This document shows, piece after piece, positions 23,869 through 37,000 of a stretch of 64,000 nucleotides of DNA (position 1 is the first letter of the stretch; each line of letters starts with the position of its first letter). Source of the stretch: Ascaphus truei. Lineage: Eukaryota > Chordata > Amphibia > Anura > Ascaphidae. The position numbers were made by a program, and so were the translations under genes. The notes under the pieces were generated by a model. That model made no database searches. It saw nothing but the letters and a program-made list of their open reading frames with translations, and was not told the origin of the DNA. Where the stretch lies: the NCBI GenBank assembly GCA_036426205.1, contig WSYH01002437.1, positions 22,870-86,869 of the forward strand, given 5' to 3'.

Positions 23869-24156
23869 CGGGGGGGGGGGCAACTCCAGTCCTCAGGGCC
23901 ATAACAGGTCAGGTTTGCAGAAATCCTGCGTTCAGCACGGTGGCACAATCAGTCCCAGTTCACACAGGAGGCTCAATCAGTCTCACAGCTTCAGCACAGG
24001 GTTCTCAACAATCGTGGCTCAGTCTCCGGGGTCACAGAGGCTGATCGCGACTGAACTGTGGGCAGAGCACTCTGGTGGATGGCTGAAGCGGGGAATGGGG
24101 GGTCCTTACAACCGACGTGTTGGTTGGCCGCTTGAGGCGCCGTTGCCCACCCCTGG
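23869..24156. mobile_element. Family A hairpin MITE (A6)
   Basis: It contains CAACTCCAGTCCTCAGGGCC, AACAGGTCAGGTTTGCAG and several CACAGGTGGC-like units. The right arm is degraded (CCTTACAACCGACGTGTTGG). It is the counterpart of A1. Confidence 0.75.
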
Positions 24157-24186
24157 TCTTACATATTCTATCAGAAATGGTGTCTA

Positions 24187-24574
24187 TTGAGACACACACA
24201 CACACAAAACCCACACACACACACACACACACACACAGCGACAGACACACACACACACACACAGTGACAGACAGACACACACACACACACCACACAAACA
24301 AACAGTGACACGACCACACCACACACACACACACAGTGCACGACACACGCACGCACAGCACGCAACACCACACACACAACACGGCACACAGTGACAGACA
24401 GTGACACACACACACACACAGTGACAGAGACACACACACACACACACAGTGACAGACACACACACCCAGACAGACCAGACACACACACACAGTGACAGAC
24501 ACACACACACACACACACACACAGTGACAGACACACACACATACACAACACAGTGACAGACACCACGCACGCCG

Positions 24575-24605
<31 letters not shown>

Positions 24606-25205
24606 CAGACAGACACACACACACACAGACAGACACACACACACAGAGACACACACACCCCAGTGACAGACACAGCACAGACACGACAACACACACCAGT
24701 GACAGACACACACACAACACCACACCACACAGTGACAGACACACACAACACAAACACAACACACCCACCCACACACAAACACACGACACACACACCAAAC
24801 ACAACAGTGACAGACACACACACACGCAGTGAGAAACGCGCCACACACAGTGAGCCCGTGAACACACACAGTGCAGGAACAGCGCACCAACACAGTGAGA
24901 CACAGGACACACAGTGAGACACGCGCACACACAGTGAGACACGCGCGCACACGCACACAATGAGACGCACGCACACACACACAGTGACATACCCACATAC
25001 AGTGACAGACGCACACAAAGTGACAGCACACATCAGTGACAGACACAACACACAGTGACAGACCACACACACTCAGTGACAGACACACACAGTGACAGAC
25101 ACACACACACAGTGAAGAACACACAGTGACACACACAGTGACACACAGGACACACCACAGTGACACGCACACACACAGTGACACGCACACACACAGTGAC
25201 ACAGT

Positions 25206-25251
<46 letters not shown>

Positions 25252-25288
25252 ACAACACACACACCACAACACACACACACACACACAC

Positions 25289-25331
<43 letters not shown>

Positions 25332-25374
25332 CACAACACACACTGACACACACACAACACACACACACAACACA

Positions 25375-25421
<47 letters not shown>

Positions 25422-25701
25422 GACACACACACACACACACAGTGAGTGACACACACACAGTGAGACACACACACACACAGTGAGACACACACACACAGTG
25501 AGAGACACACACACACAGTGAGAGACACACACACACAGTGAGAGGACACACACACACAGTGAGCGACAACACACACAGTGAGAGACACGCACACACACAG
25601 TGACACGCACACACACAGTGACACGCACACACACACAGTGACACACACACACAGTGACAGACACACAGACACACACACACAGTGACAGACACACAGACAC
25701 A

Positions 25702-25743
<42 letters not shown>

Positions 25744-25775
25744 GACAGACACACACAGACACACTGTGAGACACA
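24187..25775. repeat. (CA)n/CAGTGACAGA minisatellite
   Basis: About 1.6 kb of CA runs are punctuated by CAGTGACAGAC or CAGTGAGAGAC every 20 to 40 bp, with scattered single-base errors. Long ORFs, up to 552 codons of Val/Cys/Leu on the minus strand, are repeat translations and not genes. Confidence 0.95.
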
Positions 25776-26530
25776 TGTGGTCGGGCACCAAAACTCTGCA
25801 GTGAGGATGCCGCAGCCTCGCCCCCCCACCGGGGGACACCAGTCCCTCCGTCCATTCTCCGAGTCCCACGGCCAGAAGGCGCCTCTATCCTATGCCGGGC
25901 GCTCCGCCCGGTCGGGTGACGGGTGTGGGGGCAGAGCATGCAGCGCAGGCCGCCGTGCAACCCGGAGTCGGGAGGACGGTGAAGCCGCCCGATGAGCGGA
26001 AGCAGCCGCGGGCCGGGCGTGGGGGGCGGCGCATGCAGCGCATGGCACCCCGGAGCATGCGCGAGCCGGCGTCGGGAGGACGGTGAGCAGCCTGAGGAGC
26101 GGGAGCAGCCGCGCGTGCGCACCACCGCCAGGCCGCTGGGCGGCCTGAGCACACGTGCAACACGCAGGTGACAGGGGGGGCACCGGGGAAAAGGAGGGGG
26201 GACCGAACAGGGGCCAGTGGGGGGGGGGAGTGACACACGGGGGAGTGGGGGGGGGAGTGACAACCGGGGGAGTGGGGGGGGGAGTGACACCCGGGGGCAG
26301 CAAGGGGGGGCAATACCCGGTGGGGGTGATACCCGGGGGCAGGGGGACTCAGCGGGAGACAGAACAGGAGGGAGAGGGAGAAGAACTAGAGTGGCCGGGC
26401 GGTGGTGCGAGGAGGAGGAGGAGGAGGGCCGGTCGAGGACACAGAAGCAAGCCAATGAGAGGAGAGCGAACCACAGAGGCTGAGTGACAGACCAATCAGA
26501 TTGCCCCTAGAGACGGACATACAACGGTTT
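25776..26530. other. CpG/G-rich block next to the CA array
   Basis: At 25935-26113 a ~110-bp segment is present twice in tandem (shared GCATGCAGCGCA and TCGGGAGGACGGTGA). At about 26213-26310 a ~29-bp G-rich unit (GGGGGAGTGACA) repeats three times. CCAATGAGAG, then ACCAATCAGATTGCCCC and an AT-rich tail close the block. The order resembles 6895-7650. Its junction with the repeat array suggests it belongs to a larger repeat. A CpG-island promoter cannot be excluded from sequence alone. Confidence 0.5.
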
Positions 26531-26863
26531 CAATAATATAGATATAGATATTCTTTGTGAGCTGGCTACACATTGTAATCACTGGCGACCAAGAAACTTA
26601 TATATGGTAGTTGATATCCTTAGCACTTACACCACAGACTATGTATATACATATATCTGTGTATCACTGCACCGTATTTGTTATTGCTATTAGAGTTTAA
26701 ATTTGTATACAAATTATAGATTCACATCTTGGGAACCAGATACTTATTTTAGTAACAGAAGTCGAATTGTCACCAGTATTCATTAGGGGAGCACTGTAGC
26801 GCCGATATGTTTTTCTGCCACATATATATATATATATATAATTATTTTTTTGAAGGCTATACA
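26531..26863. other. AT-rich spacer with (TA)n
   Basis: A short TATATA run lies near 26821-26841. No gene is seen. Confidence 0.4.
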
Positions 26864-27330
26864 CCCCTCTGCCCCTCCTTATATCTCAGCCTTAATATCT
26901 CACTATACACCTGCCCGACTCCTGCGTTCTGCTCAAGGATGTCTTCTGTCCCCCCCCTTTTGTATCGAAAACCTTCTACTGCCTAAAACCCCTCTCACTG
27001 ACTGCCCCACACCTCTGTAATGCCCTTCCCCTCAATACCTGACTAGCACCCTCTCTCTTCACCTTTAAGACCCATCTTAAAACACATCTCGGTAACGCAG
27101 CATGCGAGTAGCTCCGTGGCTGATACTTTACACCTCATACATAAACCTTGGCCCCCTGCAGACGCACTTACCAGAACGCCCTCCTAGTGTCTCTGTACGT
27201 TCTCCCTACTTAACACTTAGATTGTAAGCTCTTCGGGACAGGGAATGATTATGTGTTATATTATTGTGTCCCGTGTGTTACTGCTGTGAAGCGCCATGTA
27301 CATAAAGACATACACACACACACTTCCAGT
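26864..27330 (+). mobile_element. L2-type LINE 3' end
   Basis: The plus strand shows the familiar decayed C-terminal end of the ORF2-like region (CTCACTGACTGCCCCACACC, then CACCTTTAAGACCCATCTTA, AAACACATCT), followed by a 3' tail ACACTTAGATTGTAAGCTCT, TTACTGCTGTGAAGCGCCAT, GTACATAAAGACATACACAC. The family (L2/CR1 group) is assigned by similarity to known amphibian tails from memory. It is a dead 5'-truncated copy without an intact reading frame. Confidence 0.8.
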
Positions 27331-27684
27331 CCATCACAACTCCTTCTTAAATAAAATAGAGGTATGTGTATGAAGGAACCTGGGAAGTATAACTGGTACC
27401 TTATCATTTTGCAACAATGAATCAGTGCCGCGTTGGGTGGCGTTGGTGGAAGTTATTGGACGCAGATATTATTATGGGATGCCTGATATTGTTTCTCCAA
27501 TTTTGCTGACCTCAAAATCCACCAGGTCTAAATGCCCGATGGCTGCAAAATGTGCACCAAAAGTAACAAACCGCCTGTTATGTCTTATATAACAAGGAGC
27601 AACCAATTCAACCAAAACACATTCTTCATGACAGTAGCCAAGACTTTGTCGTCTTTTATGCTAATCTTACTTAATGTAACTCAA
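27331..27684. other. No gene recognised
   Basis: Spacer between the LINE end and A7. Confidence 0.4.
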
Positions 27685-27895
27685 TCCCCCCTCCCCCCCC
27701 AACAGGTCAGGTTTTCAGGATATCCCAGCTTCAGCACAGGTGGCTCAATCAGTGGCTCAGTCAAGACTGAGCCACTGATTAAGCCACCTGTGCTGAAGCA
27801 GGGACTGATTGAGCCACCTGTGCTGAAGTTTGGGACATCCTGAAAGCCGGACCTGTTGGGTGGCCCTTGACGAATGGAGTTGGCCGTCCCTGGTC
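27685..27895. mobile_element. Family A hairpin MITE (A7)
   Basis: It contains CAACAGGTCAGGTTTTCAGG, TATCCCAGCTTCAGCACAGG, the centre GGCTCAGTCAAGACTGAGCC, and a right arm with two GAGCCACCTGTGCTGAAG-type units. The outermost left end is missing. Confidence 0.85.
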
Positions 27896-28149
27896 TAACA
27901 CCTACGTTTGTAACACTGACCCCTCCAACAGTAACCGGGTTCAAAAATAGTTACAAAAATAAAGTAACATGGAATCCACTGGTTAGGAATCGGGATCGGG
28001 CACCTCTACAGCTAATTGTGCTTAATATTCACAATGGTCTAACACCCCCGTGGGCTCTAACGTCATCCATAGTACTGCCCACTACCTGGCCTGATCTCAA
28101 TCAAGTTAGTCCCTCTTTATCCAACTACAAATGTACATTATTTGCAGGT

Positions 28150-28230
28150 TAACTGGGCTGCCGGGTGTCCAGTGCTGAACCGGACTGTCCTGTATTTGGA
28201 CACTCTGTCCGGTAATAAATTAGAAGTAAA
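28150..28230 (-). mobile_element. Solo end of the satellite-bearing transposon
   Basis: GGGTGTCCAGTGCTGAACCG, then GACTGTCCTGTATTTGGACA and CTCTGTCCGGTAATAAAT, match the end at 31195-31250. The 33-bp satellite does not follow, so this is either a truncated copy or an element without the array. Confidence 0.65.
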
Positions 28231-29422
28231 ACTGTACGCCTGCTACACACTGAAGGTTGACAAACTCCCAAGATAACCAATGATTAAAAGCTGCCAAGCC
28301 TGCCAGAAACCTTCAATCCTCCAAGATGCACCCCTCCTACCCCCCTTCCCCAAAAAATCCATTCGGCGCGGATTCATCAAAGGTCCCGCCATGGGATACA
28401 ACCCGTGGACAGATAGAATCCAATCCGCGCATTCAGAGATCCTGAGATCCCACCGACGCAGATTGCTGAACCCGCGGAACGGGTTTGGCAAAGATGTCCC
28501 CGGGCGGCGGAACCCACCAAGCGCGTTGGTAACAATCATTTTAAAAAATCCGCCAACCGCGGATCGGCCCTTTATGAGATCGATTTACGCCGAAATCCGC
28601 CGACCAAAGGAACCGGTCGATCCGCTAGCGGATCCACATTCGCCCACCTCTGCTCGTTACGTGGAGATCACAAGGGATCCGCCACCCGCACCCTAGCTGT
28701 GCGGCAATATACACGCAGACTGCTCGCAAGGCGGCCTGTTAGCCGAGCTGGCTGCACGGAGATGTGATGCCAACGGCATTTCCAACCTACGCACGGCACA
28801 AGCAGGAGAGAGGGGGAGAGGAGGGGGGAGGGGGGAGAGATTTAAAGAGTGACACATTTGAATCAAGGCCAAAGCCAGCCATCAAAACAGGACGCTGTCT
28901 CTTTAACTGCCATGCAGGCGAAATGAAAGGAAATTAACGAAGTAATGGCGGCTATTTTGGCGCCATGGAAATAATACCCAATCTCGGGCCAGATTCGAAA
29001 TGAAAATGAAGGTGATCCGTCATGTACGGCCTTTTTTTTTTTTTAAAACATATATATATATATATATATATATTTATTTATTTATTTTGTTTTTTTGAAC
29101 GCAGGCGAAGTAATTACTCAAATTAAAGCAACTGGAAAAATAAACATCGGCCTCAAAAAAAAGAAAATGCTTCTTTTTTTCCCCCCCGCCCTCTCTCTCT
29201 GTTGGTTTAAAGGAGCGTGGCGGTGTTAACCCGTTCATTGCTGAAGGGGCGCCTGCAGTTTGGACGTTTTGAGGGTTAACCCCAGTCGCTGCCAGTGTCG
29301 TTGTGCAGCAAGGGGAACCGGTGCATTTAATAAAAGGTGCGACATACACTAACCTCATAAATAGGAATTAAACTGAAAGCGCTCACCCTCACGTTTCACA
29401 ATGGCTATTGATATACAGTAAT
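28231..29422. other. No gene recognised
   Basis: It contains a CpG-rich part with repeated GGATC/CCGCC words (28360-28690), a purine tract (28806-28850) and an AT run (29040-29085). The ORF at 28280-28696 has no recognisable domain. TTAACCCGTTCATTGCTG near 29226 and GGTTAACCCTTTGCCTGCTG near 10515 look like parts of an old dispersed repeat. Confidence 0.35.
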
Positions 29423-29659
29423 GCAAGGACTCTCAACCCTAGTCCTCAAGCCTCCCCCCCCACAAACAGGTCAGGTTTTCAGGATATCCCTGCTTCAGCA
29501 CGGGTGGATCAATCAGTGGATTGAGCCACCTGTGCTGAAGCAGGGGCCGATTGAGCCACCTGTGCTGAAGCAGGGATATTATAAAAAAACCTGACCTGTT
29601 GAAGGGGGGGGGGGGTGGGGGGGAGGGAGAGGGCTTGAGGACTGGAGATGAGCACCCCG
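29423..29659. mobile_element. Family A hairpin MITE (A8)
   Basis: CTCTCAACCCTAGTCCTCAAG at the left; GGACTGGAGATGAGCACCCC at the right. The arms contain GGTCAGGTTTTCAGGATATC and AAAAACCTGACCTGTTG. A G-rich run precedes the right end. Confidence 0.85.
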
Positions 29660-29969
29660 GCGTTTTCAGATGATGTAAGTAAGATTAATAGGCTCCAGAC
29701 ATTAAAGCCAACGGAAGTCAAATCATTATTTACCCTGCCTCTCCTGTTCTGCCCCGTGTGTAACATTGGCTGGAATACAACGCTTCAGTTAACGTTGGAG
29801 ACACAGAAACTGATGGCAGATGGGGGACATTTGGCCGGTCAACTCCGTCCTTATTCCCAATTCGCTGCCAAATTGCAAACGCCATCAGATCTAAAGACTC
29901 TTTGTAAGGCTGTCTTCCCCGTGCTGGGGGAGATTGTAAACCACTGCATACATATTTTTTAAATAACAT
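29660..29969. other. No gene recognised
   Basis: The ORF 29648-29962 begins in the MITE end and shows no known domain. Confidence 0.35.
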
Positions 29970-29974
29970 TATTT

Positions 29975-30115
29975 GGATGTACTGTACATCGTTATTTGTA
30001 TAACGCCGCCACAGTAGTACACAGTGTTTCACAGCAGTATAAGTAAGATAATGAAGACGTAAATTAAAACATTATGAAAGAAGTCCCCGCCCCGAAGAGC
30101 TTGCAATCTAAGTAC
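29975..30115 (-). mobile_element. L2-type LINE 3' tail fragment
   Basis: Minus strand: TTAGATTGCAAGCTCTTCGG, GGCGGGGACTTC, then a middle with AAACACTGTGTACTACTGTG and GCGTTATACAAATAACG. No coding part is retained. Confidence 0.7.
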
Positions 30116-31180
30116 TTCATAGTAACCGAACACTGGGGATCTTTACCTAATCGCTTTTGCGATTACACTCTCGCACACAAGATAACAAAATTGTTAACCC
30201 ACACTCTTTCCCTTGGTTTGCGAAAACAAATGATGCAGCCACCGTTGACCAAAGAGCTAAAGGGGTAGAACAAAAACGACCGGATAAGATTACAAAACCA
30301 CAAAGACCCAAAGACAATAGGAACATATTATTTGTTTTTCAAGAAGTTAGTAAATAATGATACATTTTTCTAAGGATAAAATGTTTTGAGAACCTTTTTT
30401 TTTTTTAATGTGAGAGTGCCCCATTTAACCCTTTAAATAGAATGATAATATGGCTTCGCCTGTATAACCTCTGCCCTGCCACCCAGACTCCGTTTGGGCC
30501 CTTCTGCGTATGTGACCGCGGAGACCGGACACAGTGGTTCAAACGAGGTCTCGCTCGACACAAAGTCTCCAAAAGTCAGGGGATTAAGGAAGTGGGTGTG
30601 GATTTTGAGGTGCAAAGACAGGGGCTCTCAAACCATCGTCCATGCCCGCCTCGACACCTGCGCCCCGCCTTCCCCCCCTCCCCAGTGGTCTCCTGAGACG
30701 CCAGTGCCTTGGAATCCACTTCAATCAGCTCCTTCTCATCGCCGGCAACTTTCCGATCACTGACCAAGATTGATGTCCAGCGACGCGGAAAGATATATCT
30801 TCGGTGCTTAGAAAAACATGTCGCTGAGCCGAGCAAAGTGTCGTTCCAGTGAGCGTCCAAACCCTGAACCATTGAAGTTGGCGGCGGCCAGGAGATGCTT
30901 AGGGCCACATGAGACGGCCCTGCTCCTGGCCCCCGAGGGCCACACTTTGGCTCCTCCTGCAATCTCAGCAGAGACATGAAGCCTCATGAATATAATTATG
31001 ATTTGGCTTTGGCACCCCTTAACTTTTTGTTTTGGGGGGAGGCCGGGAAATATTTAACTGTTGCCCGGCACTTTTAGACTATGGCAATAGTACTGCCAAT
31101 AAATAACAGGAACAGATCAGGCCCGGTCCTGAATATGGCGACATTTTGCCATGTTACATATGATCTTATTACATTGGCAG
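30116..31180. other. No gene recognised
   Basis: Open frames overlap on both strands at 30433-30977 (the longest 133 codons on minus). None carries a motif I recognise, and none is bounded by convincing splice sites in frame. This is one of the few non-repeat-like stretches, so a homology search would be the deciding test. Confidence 0.35.
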
Positions 31181-31239
31181 CAGTTCTAGGGGTGTTAGGT
31201 GTCCAGTATTGGACCGGACTGTCCTGTATTTGGACACTG

Positions 31240-34022
31240 TCCAGTAATAAATGAGGTAATACTGGGTGTGTATGTATATACTGGTATTACCTCTCTGGGC
31301 GTGTATGTGTATACCGGTATTACCTCTCTGGGCGTGTATGTGTATACCGGTATTACCTCTCTGGGCGTGTATGTGTATACCGGTATTACCTCTCTGGCGG
31401 GTATGTGGTATACTGTATTAAACCTCTCTGGCGCGTGTAATGTGTAACCGGTATTACCTTCTCTGGGCGTGTATGGTGTATACGGTAATTACCTCCTGCT
31501 TGTAGTGTATACCGGTTATACTCTCTGGATCGGCGTAGGTATTACGCAGGAGTGTCTGGATACCGGTATTAGCTCTCTGGGCGTGTAGTGTATCACGGTA
31601 TTACCTCTCGGGGCTGTATGTTGTTATACGGTATTAACTCTCTGGACGTGTATGTGATACCGGTTTACCTCTCGTGGCGTGTATGGTGTATACCGGTATT
31701 ACCTATCTGGAGTGTAGTATGTGTATACTCGGTATTACTATTTCTGGGACATGTACGTGTATACGGTATTACTGCTCGGGAGTTGATGTGTATATCAGGA
31801 TATACCTCTCTGGACTGTGTATGCGGTATACCGGTACTATCCGTCTGAGTATCTGGACATGGGGTATTATACCGGCTATTACCTTCTCTCGAGCGTGTAG
31901 TTGTATACCGGTATTACCATGCTGGGTGTGTCGTGGTGTATACCGTATTACCCTCTGGACGTGTGTGTGTTTACCGGTATTACCCTCTCTGGACGTGTAT
32001 GTGTATAAAGGTATTACCTCTCTGAGACGTTATGTGTATACCGGGATTATCACTCTCTTGGCGTGTATGTGTATACCGGTATTACTATCTCTGGGAGGTA
32101 GGTATGTGTATACCGGTATTACCTCTCTGGGCGTGTGTGGATAACGGTATTACCTCTCCTGGGCGTGTAGTGTATTACCGGTAATTACCTCTCTGGGCAT
32201 GTATGTGTATACCGGATTACCTCTCTGGCGGGTATGTTATACCGAGTATTACTCTCTGGGCGTGTATGTGTATACCGGTATTACCTCTCGGGCGTGTATG
32301 TGCTTACCGGTATTACCTCTCTGGGCGTGATGTTGTATACCGTATTACCTCTCTGGGCGTGTATGTGTATACGGTATTACCTCTATTGGGACGCTATGTG
32401 TGTATATCCGGTATTACCTCTATGGGCGTTATATGTGTATACCGGTATTACCTCTCTAGGGTTTGTATGTGGATAATCGGTATATCGCTGCTCTGGGCGT
32501 GTAGTGTATACCGGTATTACGTCTCTGGACGTGGTATGCAATGTGTATACGGCTTATACCTCTCTGGAGCGTGTATGTGTATACCAGTATTACCTCTCTG
32601 GGCGTGTATGTGTTATAACGGTATTACCTCTCTGGCGTGATGGCATACCGTATACATGCTTGGGCGTTCATTGATTTACCCGCGTATACCTCTCTGGGCA
32701 TGTTGTGTTATACCGGTAGTACCCTCTGGGCGCTGTATGTGTATCCGGTATTACCTCTTGGGTGTATGTGTATACGGTATTACCTTCTGGGCGTGATGTG
32801 TATACCCGGTATTACACGCTTGGGCGTGTATGTGTTATACCGGTATTTCCTCGCTCGGCGTTGTATGTGATAACGGTATTACCTATCTGGGTGTGTATGG
32901 TATACGAGTATTACCCGTCTGGGCGTGTATGTGATACCGGATTTCCTCCTCTGGGGTGTATGTGTATACTGGTATATCCTCTCTGGGCGTGTATGTGTAT
33001 ACGGTATTACCTCTCTTGGAACGTGTATGTGTATATAGTATTACTCTGGGCGTTGTATGTGTTATACCGGTATACCTTCTGGGGCGTGTAGTGTAGGAAC
33101 CAGTATTACCCTCTCTGGGCCGTGTTGTGTTTATACCAGGTATTACCTATCATGGGCGTGTATGTGTTACCCGGTATACTTCGGGGTATCGTGAGTCCGA
33201 TACCCGCGTAGTATTACTACTTCTCGGGCGTGTATGTGTATAACCGGTATTACCTCTCTGGATGTGTGTTATGGGTTATAGTGTATACCCGCGTATTACC
33301 TCTCTGGCGTGCTGGTGTATACCCGGTATTACTCTTGGGCATGTGTATAACGGTATTACCTCTCTGGGCGTGTGTATGTGGTTCTTATACCGTTATTTTA
33401 TTACCTCTCTGGGCGGTGTATGTGTACACCGGTATTACCTCTTGGGGTGTATGTGTATACCGGGATTACGCTCTGGACGTGTAGTGTAGTATCGGTATTA
33501 CCTATCGCTGGATCGGTATGTGCTTCATACCGGTATTACCTCTCTGGACGTGTGTATACGGTATTACTTCTCTGAGGCTGTATGTGTATACCGGTATTAA
33601 TAACCTCTCTGGGTGTGTATGTGTATACCGGTATTACCTCTCTGGACGTGTGTGTGTATACAGGGTATACTCTCTGGGACATGTATGTGTTTATACCGGT
33701 ATTACCTCTCTGGACATGTATGTGGTATACCGGTATTACCTATCTTGGGTGTATGCGTATACGGTATTACCTCTCTGGGCGTGTATGTGTACCGGTATTA
33801 CCATCCTCTGGGGGTGTATGTGTATACGCGTATACCTCTCTGGGCGTGTATGTGTTATACCGGTATTACCTCTCTGGGCATGTATGTGTATACCGGTATT
33901 ACCTCTCGGGCAGTGTATGTGTATAACCGTATTACCTCTCTGGGAGTGTATGTGTATACCGGTATTACCTCTCTGGCGTGATTTTGTATACCGGTATTAA
34001 CTCTCTGGGCGTGTATGTGCGA
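31240..34022 (-). repeat. 33-bp satellite array (reverse orientation)
   Basis: Clean units at 31288-31395 read TACCTCTCTGGGCGTGTATG plus TGTATACCGGTAT, exactly 33 bp each. Farther in, every unit carries indels. All plus-strand ORFs here are repeat translations (11-residue period). Confidence 0.93.
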
Positions 34023-34029
34023 TGTACAG

Positions 34030-37000
34030 CGATTGGACAAACTGGACGATTCGGGCCTCCACCCACCCCGCACTAGATGTCTCGTCGCTAAGGGCTTTTT
34101 GCCTTCTCGTCTCGTCGCCTCTGAGCGCTAGCCGCCCCCTGTGCCCATTCGCCTCCCTATTCTCAACTCCCCTACACTAGCCTCCCTTGACCTCCCCGAC
34201 CGGGAGCGGACCCCTGATACTCCCCCCAGACCCGCCCAGGCGACCGCACAGGACTCTGTATCCTACCTCCTACACCCCCCCGTTTATTAGTCATCATTTT
34301 GGTCTCCCCCTTATCCGAGAGGTTCTAGACAACCTCATCCCACCGGTGGACCCTTTCCATAACTGTCTGGCTCGGACTATACACACACCGCTATGCCTTT
34401 TGGACAAGGACTGCGAATTATTGCTTTGCTTCTGTGCAGCGAACCTTTTTTTTTTCAGTCCTCTAAGGGACCACCTTTTGCATTCTTTGCGTTGGGCTCC
34501 TGTATCCGAGCAGGGTCCGGTTTTAACTGCTCATGGTTTTACTCTTTCTTGACGCTTAAAAGTAGACCCTTTTCGTTATTCTCGCGATCTCTGTCTTGCT
34601 GCTACTATGCCTGTGCCCGCTACGCAGTCGCTGTCGTCAGTGGCGCTCCTTTTCCCCAGGTCTGTTCCGCTCTTCCTTCCCTCCCAGTTCCCCTATTGTC
34701 CGCTGTCCCATCTTTGCCTTGGCGCCGCAGTCTCTGCCTTACTTCTCGCCCCTCACCCAGGCACCCGTAGCCGCTTCCACGCCCCCCTTTTCCGCCCCCT
34801 GTCCTCCCTTCTTTATACACCGCCTTCCCAGCTCACCCTCCTTCAGTGTACCCTTCAGGCTCCCCCACTTTGATCTGAGCCCCACCCACACCCGTCGATA
34901 TACCCCTTCCGCTTTCTTTCTGTTCGCCCTATTTTTCCCATCCGAGCTCCCACCTAATTCTTTATCCAGGTCATTTTGTTTCGCGTTGTCTAGCTCAACT
35001 TCTTTCTTTTATACTTCCCTCCCCGCCCGCCACCCGCTCGTCTGTGCAAATATCGAGCGACCCGTTAGCGTTTCGATTACGAAAGGGACATTCCGCCCGT
35101 ACCTGTGCCCTGTTAGCAAAGGGGAGCTCCCAATACTCTATCGACGACTCTTTCCAAGTTAGCGGCGCCCCACCAGCTACCCTTCCGATCTCGTCCCGTC
35201 GCAGGTCCTTAAATTCTGTTTTTCCTCTCTTCCCAGACATCCACTTTCCCATCCCCGATCCCCGTCCTCCTTTTTCCCCCCCTTCTAACCCCACAACCTT
35301 TCCCTTTTCCCCCATCCCCGCCCCCCCAACCATTTCCTCTGACCCCGTCCCCTTCGTCCACACCCGCCACACCCCCCCATTTCACGAGTACGACCACGTT
35401 CCCTGGAGGTTGTCCTCTCTTTATCCCCCTCTTCAGGCACACCTATTTTCTAAATCCGCCCCTTCCCCAACCAGGCGTTAGTTCTCTCTAACTATTCAAT
35501 TATGACCTTATGCGTACGAAGCAGCCCCCATTGGCACACTCCCCCCATCCGTGACCCGAGGTCGTGACCTGTAATGTCCCCCACCAACAACCTCGCCCCT
35601 ATTCTCGGGACCGCTGCGGCTAAACGCTAGACCCAGGAGGGTACGCGGGACCGCAATTCCTGCCCGCTTTGCCTCCTCCCTGCCTTTTTGAGGCCCAGCG
35701 CAGCTCTCATACTCTGCCTTTACAACCTCCTCTGGCCGACGTCATGGTCAATCTTTCCCTACTACTAATCACCCTATCTCCCTTCCCCACTCGCTCTCCC
35801 TCCCCCGCTGTTGTTCTTCCTTCTACGTCCCTCTTTCCCCTTTTATTTTACTTCTGCTCCAGTGTGTTGCAACGCTTTACGCTCGTTCCTATCCCGTTTC
35901 CCGCTGTTTTTCCCTAGGTTTCCTTTCCCCTATCTTTCCAACTGCCTACCGCCCTCTACGATCCCAACCCAATTGACTTCTTGTCTTATTTTTCTAGCAT
36001 TGACGATCCCTCTTTTCTTCTTATCTCACTCTGTGCGTCCCCTCTCTCCTTAGTCACTTTGGGTGGTGTTTTAGCCCACCCCTCCCCTTAACTCACTCCT
36101 CGTCCCGTCTTTTACTGCCATTTCGCTCTCCCCCCACCCTCTTAGTCCCCCTCACTCTTTGAGCTCGACTCCCCATCCTTTATCTTCTACGTACTTCCAT
36201 CTATGTTAACACTCACCTCTGGGCAGTCTACTTTTTGCCTCTTACCCCCACCCCCCCCTGCCTTTCCGTACTTTTTTTCTGTACTTTTCTGTGCTTCTTT
36301 CTCTTTGACTCAACGCACTCACTCTCCTAACCTCCCCCATCCGGCCCATTCCCCATCTTTGGCTCCCCTATCTCCTACCATCTCCCCCGTCTTTCTCTTA
36401 TTTTGGATACAGACAGCCCTCTGCTTTCAACCCTTTCCTCTACTTTTATCTGCATTTTACATCCATCCCCCCCTCACCCGCTTCCTTCGCGATTACTAAT
36501 AAACCTTCGACCCTCTGCCCCTTCCCCTCCTCATTCGTTTGTCGACTCCTTATGCTATCATTCGCATCCACATGTTCGCACTCCTCTACCTATCCTACGA
36601 TAGCCCCCCCCTACTTTTCCCCTGCCCCTTCTTCTACCTCTTTTTTTTCAACCCCTCCGGCCCCACTCCCCAGTCATTTTTTTCTCTCCTACCTCATCAC
36701 TCTACTCCCTTTCTGTCCCTCTCCCCTTCTCCTTGTCCATCGACCTGTTCACCCCCGTTCCATATTCCTTTCCCTTAATCCTACTATCCTCCTCGCCCCC
36801 CCTTACAGGCTTCCTTTACCTCACGCCCCCCCATCTCCCCTCCCTACGACACTCGCTTGTCCCCCTTCTTTCGCCCTTAACTTGCCCGTTTCTACAGCCC
36901 ACTTCTTCCCTTTTTTTTTCCCATATTTTCCCCAACTTCCATCTCACTCTCTTTCCCCTCTCGCCTCCTCAATCATCCAGTACTCTGAACTATCTTACCC

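Larger units (their letters stand above)
18338..24185 (+). repeat. Duplicated segment, better-quality copy
   Basis: This is the partner of 1-4925, including about 420 bp of left flank and 785 bp of right flank of the transposon. Its flanks read cleanly and the satellite is cleanest at its two edges. It is longer than the partner mainly because an aperiodic 1.1-kb block (20343-21425) splits the satellite here and is absent there. Confidence 0.85.

Noticed and set aside
24171..26455. Cys/Val-rich ORFs of 278-552 codons on the minus strand
   Set aside because: Translations of (CA)n with CAGTGA interruptions; the 460-codon one merely runs on into the CpG-rich block.
31240..34022. CRISPR-like repeat array
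   Set aside because: Repeats are contiguous with no spacers, and the window is plainly eukaryotic.
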